From contig JAOZSN010000070.1 in the NCBI GenBank assembly GCA_029939635.1, positions 2,945 through 14,814 of the forward strand: a DNA stretch of 11,870 bases, given 5' to 3'. The notes under the pieces were generated by a model. That model was given only the letters and a program-made list of their open reading frames with translations. It did no database searches and was not told the DNA's origin. This document shows, one piece after another, positions 8,313-11,870 of the stretch; position 1 is the first letter of the stretch, and each line of letters begins with the position of its first letter. The position numbers were made by a program, and so were the translations under genes. Origin of the DNA: Deltaproteobacteria bacterium (GTDB taxonomy: Bacteria; Desulfobacterota; Desulfobulbia; Desulfobulbales; SURF-16).

Positions 8313-8696
8313 TTACTTAATTTCGCATGCTCCACCAGCACCCTCAATTTTAGAAACAATCTCAGCACACTCATCTTTGCTGGCACCCTCTTTAAGGGGA
8401 GCAGGTACGCCCTCAACCAGAGCCTTGGCCTCTTTGAGACCCAGACCAGTAATGGCGCGAACCTCTTTGATGACAGCAATTTTCTTATCACCAAAGCTGG
8501 TCAAAATTGCATCAAACTCGGTCTTTTCTGCAGCATCACCACCAGCATCACCACCGGCAACAGCACCAGCAGCAGCTACGGCTACAGGTGCAGCAGCAGA
8601 TACGCCAAATTTCTCTTCAATAGCACTTACAAGCTCAGAAAGCTCAAGTACGGTCATGGTTTCAACTTTTTCTACAATTTCGTCAATAACAGACAT
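8313..8696 (-). CDS. rplL: Large subunit ribosomal protein bL12 (L7/L12)
   Basis: bL12 is the multicopy stalk protein that recruits translation GTPases to the ribosome. It has 127 residues, the usual family length being about 120-130. Residues 1-32 are the helical dimerisation domain that docks on L10. Residues 33-56 are an Ala/Gly/Val-rich flexible hinge. Residues 57-127 are the globular factor-binding domain, with KKIAVIKEVRAITGLGLKEAK at 71-91 as its conserved core. GGAG lies eight bases before the ATG. Two cysteines, Cys110 and Cys124, sit in the C-terminal domain, which is uncommon for a protein usually poor in cysteine. It lies 91 bases downstream of rplJ and is followed by a strong hairpin, a position consistent with the need for several L12 copies per L10. 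Confidence 0.98.
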   Translation of the reverse strand: MSVIDEIVEKVETMTVLELSELVSAIEEKFGVSAAAPVAVAAAGAVAGGDAGGDAAEKTEFDAILTSFGDKKIAVIKEVRAITGLGLKEAKALVEGVPAPLKEGASKDECAEIVSKIEGAGGACEIK

Positions 8697-8728
8697 TGTC
8701 TATTCTCCAGATAATTTTTGATTAGGCA

Positions 8729-8775
8729 ATTAGTTATGTAGTCTTTAAGAGCTAAGCCCGAGACAAACAACTAAT
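8729..8775 (-). other. Possible RNA hairpin in the rplJ-rplL gap
   Basis: ATTAGTT (8729-8735) and AACTAAT (8769-8775) are perfectly complementary across 33 bases. GTCT (8741-8744) and AGAC (8761-8764) can pair inside. The structure lies between the rplJ stop and the rplL ribosome site. It could influence mRNA stability or rplL translation, but the stems are short and AU-rich. Confidence 0.35.
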
Positions 8776-8787
8776 AGACCTGAGATT

Positions 8788-9306
8788 TTATTGTTCTTTT
8801 TGGTCTTTAACGGCCTGCAAGGCGTAGAGCAGCTTCTGAGGAACCGCATTAAGTACCCGGACAAAATTGGTGGGTACTGCATTAAGTACAGAGGCTAACT
8901 GGCCAAGCAATATATCTTTGCTCGGTAGCTTAGAGAGCGCCTCAATTTCAGCTGCATCAAGACCTTTTCCATCAAGACAACCAATTTTGACAGCAAGCTC
9001 AGGATGATCCTTGGCAAACTTGGTCAAAATTTTCGCAGGGGCTACCGGGTCATCATAAGATACGGTAAGTGCGGTGGTTCCCTTTAAGGAGTCTTGGATC
9101 AGCTCAAATGAAGTGTCCTGAACTGCCAGACGCAACAGGGTGTTTTTTGCGACCTGAATTTCCGCATTTGATTTCTTCAACTCACTACGGAGTTCCTCAA
9201 ACGAGGTGACGGTCAGTCCACGATAATCAGTAACGATAGCGATCTTAGCCTTGCTAAGTTTATCGCTGAGGCCACTGACAAGCGAGGTCTTTTCCTCACG
9301 ATTCAA
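8788..9306 (-). CDS. rplJ: Large subunit ribosomal protein uL10, TTG start
   Basis: uL10 anchors the L12 dimers to 23S rRNA at the stalk base and, as the L10(L12)n complex, represses its own mRNA. With the chosen start it has 172 residues, normal for the family. The N-terminal domain (MNREEKTSLVSGLSDKL onward) binds rRNA and L11. The last roughly 40 residues form the helix that carries L12 dimers; it contains VLNAVP twice, 11 residues apart, as expected for repeated L12-docking segments. No ATG begins the frame. A TTG at 9306 has AGGAGG eight bases upstream and gives the family-like beginning M-N-R-E-E-K. A TTG two codons earlier (9312) would sit only two bases from that site and is less likely. 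An L10-type leader precedes the gene, so autogenous control is expected. Confidence 0.96.
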   Translation of the reverse strand: MNREEKTSLVSGLSDKLSKAKIAIVTDYRGLTVTSFEELRSELKKSNAEIQVAKNTLLRLAVQDTSFELIQDSLKGTTALTVSYDDPVAPAKILTKFAKDHPELAVKIGCLDGKGLDAAEIEALSKLPSKDILLGQLASVLNAVPTNFVRVLNAVPQKLLYALQAVKDQKEQ

Positions 9307-9314
9307 TGTCAAAT

Positions 9315-9320
9315 CCTCCT
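9315..9320 (-). promoter_or_regulatory. Strong ribosome binding site selecting the rplJ TTG start
   Basis: The minus strand reads AGGAGG followed by ATTTGACA and then TTG AAT CGT. Eight bases separate this consensus site from the TTG at 9306, but only two from the TTG at 9312. A consensus ribosome site paired with a weak start codon could keep L10 synthesis limited while remaining sensitive to leader structure. Confidence 0.7.
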
Positions 9321-9370
9321 AAGATTGATTTAAATTGAGTTGAAGCAGTTGGGGCCGATGAGAAGAGACA

Positions 9371-9388
9371 ATGGTTTTTTGTAACCAT
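9371..9388 (-). other. Small hairpin in the rplJ leader
   Basis: ATGGTT and AACCAT pair perfectly (6 base pairs) around a 6-base loop. It lies between the L10-leader core and the rplJ ribosome site and probably forms part of the leader fold. Confidence 0.45.
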
Positions 9389-9392
9389 ACAA

Positions 9393-9412
9393 GGCACTAA
9401 AAATAGAGTGCC
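9393..9412 (-). other. Hairpin directly downstream of the L10-leader core
   Basis: GGCACT (9393-9398) and AGTGCC (9407-9412) form a 6-base-pair stem with an 8-base loop. In the transcript the loop region reads CUAUUUUU. It could be an extra leader helix or a pause hairpin. A terminator role is weakly supported because no U-run follows the 3' arm. Confidence 0.45.
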
Positions 9413-9416
9413 TAAG

Positions 9417-9480
9417 AAAGGTCTCGGCGGGCGAATTTTAAGCTCCCTTAGGGAGCGCCAGCTGTCTTCGACAATACAAC
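9417..9480 (-). ncRNA. L10-type ribosomal protein leader (autoregulatory RNA)
   Basis: In the transcript the segment reads GAAGACAGC, GGCGC, a hairpin, GAGCTTAA, then CCCGCCGAGACC. This is the arrangement I recognise from L10 leaders (GACAGC...GGUGC...GCUUAAU...CCUGCCGAGGC). The apical hairpin GCTCCC-TAA-GGGAGC is perfect (9442-9456), and GGCG/CGCC pairing extends it across an asymmetric AUUAAA-rich internal loop, as expected for a kink-turn-type L10 binding site. It lies upstream of rplJ, where this regulator belongs. The expected function is that excess L10(L12)n binds here and represses rplJ-rplL translation. The identification is by pattern; a covariance-model scan was not possible. Confidence 0.75.
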
Positions 9481-9481
9481 T

Positions 9482-9496
9482 ACTCGTATAACGAGT
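9482..9496 (-). other. Perfect short hairpin between element B and the L10 leader
   Basis: ACTCGT, ATA, ACGAGT form a 6-base-pair stem with a 3-base loop. It overlaps the first bases of the heptamer arm of element B and borders the L10-leader core, so it may separate the two structures. Confidence 0.45.
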
Positions 9497-9563
9497 TGAC
9501 GGTTGACGGTTGACGGAATTTTCTATTAAGAAATTATTCAATCAACTGTAAACCGTTACCCGA
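9495..9563. repeat. Heptamer inverted-repeat element B (rplA-rplJ gap)
   Basis: The left arm is three exact plus-strand copies of GTTGACG at 9495-9515. The right arm is degenerate and inverted: CAACTGT, AAACCGT, TACCCGA at 9543-9563. ACGGTTGACGGTTGA of the left arm matches the reverse complement of the right arm at 13 of 15 positions. The AT-rich centre has its own small stem, TTTCT-ATTA-AGAAA. The string AACTGTAAACCGT at 9544-9556 is identical to 3778-3790 in element A, which ties the two elements together. It is non-coding and transcribed, and it occupies the upstream part of the 317-base rplA-rplJ gap. The remaining bases, 9564-9629, show nothing recognisable. Confidence 0.75.
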
Positions 9564-9629
9564 TTGAAGCATAGCAACAAACTGCCAAACTTCGATACAC
9601 AACAGACACTATTTAGTTGCCCAAATAAC

Positions 9630-10340
9630 TTATGCTGTCGCTTTTGCCAAGCTGCGCAACTCCATGGTATCAAGCTTATAGCCTGGCCCCATGGTGGTTG
9701 ACACAGTAACACCTTTCAGGTAAATCCCTTTTGCTGAAGAGGGTTTTAACTGAACAATTTTTTCAATAAATGCGACGACATTTTCTACCAATGGCTTAAC
9801 GCCAAAGGAAGTCTTGCCAAGCATTGCATGGATAATACCAGACTTATCGACCCTGAAATCTACCTTACCAGACTTAATCTCACCGACAACTCGGGCAACA
9901 TCAAAGGTAACGGTACCCAATTTAGCATTAGGCATCAGATTACGGGGTCCAAGAACGCGGCCTATCTTACCAACAGTGCCCATCATGTCAGGGGTGGCAA
10001 CACATTTATCAAACTCAAGCCAGCCACCCTGGATTTTCTCAAGGTACTCGTCTCCACCTGCAAAATCAGCACCAGCATCCAATGCTTCCTGAACCTTATC
10101 ACCCTTGGCAAAGACAAGAACACGCTCACTCTTACCAGTACCATTGGGCAGAATTACTGAACTACGTACCATCTGATCAGCATGACGAGGATCAACACCG
10201 AGCTTCATAGCGATATCGAGTGACTCGTCAAACTTGGCAAATTTTCCGGCAAGTACAGCGGTAATAGCCTCTTCAACACCATACATCTTCAGGCGATCAC
10301 GACTCTCTTCAGACTTTGTATAATTTTTTCCATGTGCCAT
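9630..10340 (-). CDS. rplA: Large subunit ribosomal protein uL1
   Basis: uL1 forms the mobile stalk beside the ribosomal E site and, in many bacteria, represses translation of the rplK-rplA mRNA. The protein has 236 residues, the usual length. Its basic N-terminus begins MAHGKNYTK. The central domain carries the L1 signature around 127-144 (GRVLGPRNLMPNAKLGTV). The RNA-binding domain returns with KVDFRVDKSG (159-168) and the C-terminal GVTVSTTMGPGYKLD (210-224). GAGGG lies seven bases before the ATG. Only 15 bases separate it from the rplK stop, so the two are surely co-transcribed and probably translationally linked. It is followed by repeat element B before the L10 leader. Confidence 0.98.
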   Translation of the reverse strand: MAHGKNYTKSEESRDRLKMYGVEEAITAVLAGKFAKFDESLDIAMKLGVDPRHADQMVRSSVILPNGTGKSERVLVFAKGDKVQEALDAGADFAGGDEYLEKIQGGWLEFDKCVATPDMMGTVGKIGRVLGPRNLMPNAKLGTVTFDVARVVGEIKSGKVDFRVDKSGIIHAMLGKTSFGVKPLVENVVAFIEKIVQLKPSSAKGIYLKGVTVSTTMGPGYKLDTMELRSLAKATA

Positions 10341-10355
10341 GGTTATTCCCTCTTA

Positions 10356-10781
10356 TTATTCCACTACGGTTATGCCAGCACTCTTGGCAGAACCTTCTAT
10401 AATCTTAATAGCAGCGTCAATGTCATAGGCATTGAGGTCTGGCATCTTAATCTCAGCAATCTCTTTAAGTTGCTCACGGGTAACCTGTGCTACACGCTCA
10501 GTACGTGGATTACTAGAACCCTTGCTGATGCCAAGCTTTTTAAAGAGCAATACAGAAGCAGGAGGGGTCTTGGTTATGAAGGAAAAAGACTTGTCAGCAT
10601 AGACAGTAATAACAGCAGGGATAATGAGATCGCCCTGATCCTGTGTTTTTGCATTAAATGCCTTGCAAAATTCCATGATGTTAACACCATGCTGACCTAA
10701 AGCAGGGCCGACTGGAGGTGAAGGGTTAGCCTTCCCTGCCGGAATCTGCAGTTTAATATAACCAGTAATTTTCTTTGCCAT
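10356..10781 (-). CDS. rplK: Large subunit ribosomal protein uL11
   Basis: uL11 binds the GTPase-associated centre of 23S rRNA together with L10 and is needed for stringent-response activation. It is 141 residues long, the standard length. The N-terminal domain includes the proline-rich segment AGKANPSPPVGPALGQHG (15-32), the region whose prolines govern thiostrepton action. The C-terminal domain (about 75-141) binds rRNA and ends in AGITVVE. I chose the ATG at 10781, giving MAKKITGYIK, because GGAG lies six to seven bases upstream. An in-frame ATG further upstream would add 11 residues not seen in the family and would run into repeat element C. Confidence 0.98.
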   Translation of the reverse strand: MAKKITGYIKLQIPAGKANPSPPVGPALGQHGVNIMEFCKAFNAKTQDQGDLIIPAVITVYADKSFSFITKTPPASVLLFKKLGISKGSSNPRTERVAQVTREQLKEIAEIKMPDLNAYDIDAAIKIIEGSAKSAGITVVE

Positions 10782-10804
10782 GATGAACTCCGTATAAAAA
10801 AAAG

Positions 10805-10926
10805 CGAATATCAAATATCGAACAAGAAATGTCGAATGAAGAAGGAATGGGCTTTTTCTGATGAGAAAACATCCTTACTCCGAAATTCGATATTCAGTAT
10901 TCATTATTCTGCAGTTCGCAGTTAAT
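10805..10926. repeat. Heptamer inverted-repeat element C (nusG-rplK gap)
   Basis: The left arm (10805-10846) runs in 7-base units: CGAATAT, CAAATAT, CGAACAA, GAAATGT, CGAATGA, AGAAGGA. The right arm (10885-10926) is ATTCGAT, ATTCAGT, ATTCATT, ATTCTGC, AGTTCGC, AGTTAAT, largely the inverse. For example AATGTCGAAT at 10828-10837 pairs with ATTCGATATT at 10885-10894 apart from one base. The centre repeats the plan of element A: AAGGAATG on the left and CATCCTT on the right. The element fills nearly the whole gap. Its right arm ends two bases before the nusG stop codon, and its left arm begins 23 bases from the rplK start. The arms are more diverged than in element A, so this may be an older or decaying copy. 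Confidence 0.75.
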
Positions 10927-10928
10927 AA

Positions 10929-11459
10929 TTAACCTTTAGTAATCTGTATAAACTCTAACTCTACAGGGGTTTCGCGACCAAAAATAGAAACCATAACCTT
11001 AACACGTCCCTTGTCAGGAAACACCTCATCAACCACACCCTGGAAATTGGCAAATGGACCATCAATAACTCTGATATCATCGCCTTCTTCGTACATAACC
11101 TTGGGCTTAGGTTTCATAGCCCCGTCTTTTATGCGACCAATAATCTTGCCAGCTTCTTCATCCGAAACTGGCTCGGGGTGGTGATCATTACCCACAAAAC
11201 CAGAAACCTTAGGAGTACCGCGCACGGTATGCCAGGTCTCATCGGTGAGATCGACATTGAGAAGTATATAGCCAGGGAAAAACTTACGGGTAGAGGTCTT
11301 TTTAGTCCCTTGTATCATCTCTACAACCTGCTCGGTGGGGACTAGAATCTCGCCAAACATCTCTTCCTGTCCAGCCTTCCTGATCCGCTCAAGCATGGAT
11401 GTCTTGACCTTTTCTTCAAAGCCGGAGTATGTGTGGAGAATGTACCAAGCGCGTGCCAT
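10929..11459 (-). CDS. nusG: Transcription termination/antitermination factor NusG
   Basis: NusG binds RNA polymerase at the clamp and links it to Rho or to ribosomal protein S10. The protein has 176 residues. Residues 1-115 form the NGN domain, opening with MARAWYILHTYSGFEEKV and carrying the signature FPGYILL at 61-67. Residues about 125-152 are the KOW motif (EGDDIRVIDGPFANFQGVVDEV). The ATG at 11459 fits the family's start and has ACGGA about seven bases upstream. A longer frame to 11504 would add 15 residues without family support. It stands between secE and rplK as in most bacteria, and its stop codon is almost touched by repeat element C. Confidence 0.97.
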   Translation of the reverse strand: MARAWYILHTYSGFEEKVKTSMLERIRKAGQEEMFGEILVPTEQVVEMIQGTKKTSTRKFFPGYILLNVDLTDETWHTVRGTPKVSGFVGNDHHPEPVSDEEAGKIIGRIKDGAMKPKPKVMYEEGDDIRVIDGPFANFQGVVDEVFPDKGRVKVMVSIFGRETPVELEFIQITKG

Positions 11460-11584
11460 ATTTTTTCCGTAAATAGTTATGATTACCCCAGATTGCCAAA
11501 CCAAGGTATACTCAAAACTCTCATATTTTATCTGTTATCCACATTACGCGGATGCAAAAAGGGGATACTTATAATTTAGCCAGC
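11460..11584 (-). other. secE-nusG gap, 125 bases, nothing firm
   Basis: The region is AT-rich and contains no credible gene. TTGCAT with an AT-rich block downstream could suggest a promoter, but no -10 hexamer lies at proper spacing. No heptamer arms are present here, unlike the next gap downstream. Confidence 0.4.
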
Positions 11585-11851
11585 CTACGAGCTGAGAATA
11601 TAGCTAATCAGTTTACCAAGAACCAGATCTACAGCTCCCAGATAAAAAGATATAAGAAGGACAATAACAATAACCACCCCAGTGGTACGGATGGTATTGT
11701 TCTTTTCAGGCCATTGAATCTTAAAAAACTCCTTTTTAACATCATCAATAAAGGAGCGAATCTTGGCAATGGATAAAGGCTCTTTTTTGGCAGCTGGCTT
11801 AGCCGGCAAGGTAGTGTCTGTGCCCTTCTGTTTTTTCTTTTTCCTCGCCAT
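11585..11851 (-). CDS. secE: Preprotein translocase subunit SecE
   Basis: SecE clamps SecY in the inner-membrane protein-conducting channel. The protein has 88 residues and is the short, single-span type found in most bacteria. It starts with a very basic stretch (MARKKKKQK). An amphipathic cytoplasmic helix follows, with the family hallmark VKKEFFKIQWPEKNN (38-52, Trp47-Pro48). A single membrane segment spans about 57-80. The ATG at 11851 has a modest AAGAGAG six bases upstream. Only 19 bases remain before the window edge, so its promoter and upstream neighbour cannot be seen. Its position in front of nusG is the standard bacterial arrangement. Confidence 0.96.
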   Translation of the reverse strand: MARKKKKQKGTDTTLPAKPAAKKEPLSIAKIRSFIDDVKKEFFKIQWPEKNNTIRTTGVVIVIVLLISFYLGAVDLVLGKLISYILSS

Positions 11852-11870
11852 GGGGCTCTCTTACTCAATG

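Noticed and set aside
11460..11504. Longer NusG starting at 11504
   Set aside because: The extra 15 residues are absent from the family, which begins close to the W-Y-I motif, and the ATG at 11459 has a reasonable ribosome site.
11505..11584. Promoter between secE and nusG
   Set aside because: TTGCAT is present but no -10 hexamer of fair quality sits at 16-18 bases.

Overview
This window is a stretch of bacterial chromosome carrying the classic secE-nusG-rplK-rplA-rplJ-rplL-rpoB-rpoC cluster. Every gene lies on the minus strand, so transcription runs from the right end of the window to the left. All genes look intact. The exception is rpoC, whose 3' end lies beyond position 1; 1206 codons are present. 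The RpoB and RpoC sequences, including the proteobacterial-type insertion in the RpoC trigger loop, moderate base composition and the heptamer-type intergenic repeats suggest a Desulfobacterota (former Deltaproteobacteria) sulfate reducer. It resembles the Desulfobulbales/Desulfotalea group, but this placement comes from recollection of protein style and not from a search.

Layout in transcription order (right to left): secE (11851-11585), protein translocase subunit; nusG (11459-10929), elongation factor; a heptamer inverted-repeat element (10926-10805); rplK (10781-10356); rplA (10340-9630); a second heptamer element (9563-9495), followed by an L10-type r-protein leader and small hairpins (about 9496-9371); rplJ (9306-8788, TTG start); a structured gap; rplL (8696-8313); a 420-base gap that begins with three consecutive hairpins (8295-8196) and may hold a weak promoter; rpoB (7892-3807); a third heptamer element (3804-3706); and rpoC (3618 to beyond 1, GTG start).

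The genes form one functional block. L11, L1, L10 and L12 build the ribosomal L1 stalk and the GTPase-recruiting stalk. RpoB and RpoC are the catalytic RNA polymerase subunits, NusG couples polymerase to the ribosome or Rho, and SecE serves the translocon. The L10 leader should let L10(L12)n repress its own mRNA, and the rplL-rpoB hairpins are well placed to reduce or process the polymerase part of the transcript.

The most unusual content is non-coding. Three intergenic gaps (nusG-rplK, rplA-rplJ, rpoB-rpoC) each hold an inverted element whose arms are degenerate tandem 7-base repeats, with a different heptamer in each gap. Two of them share an AAGGA...TCCTT core and two share an identical 13-base string. 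They appear to be members of a dispersed repeat family lodged inside an essential operon. No unknown protein-coding system is visible; the long plus-strand open frames are antisense shadows of rpoB and rpoC.
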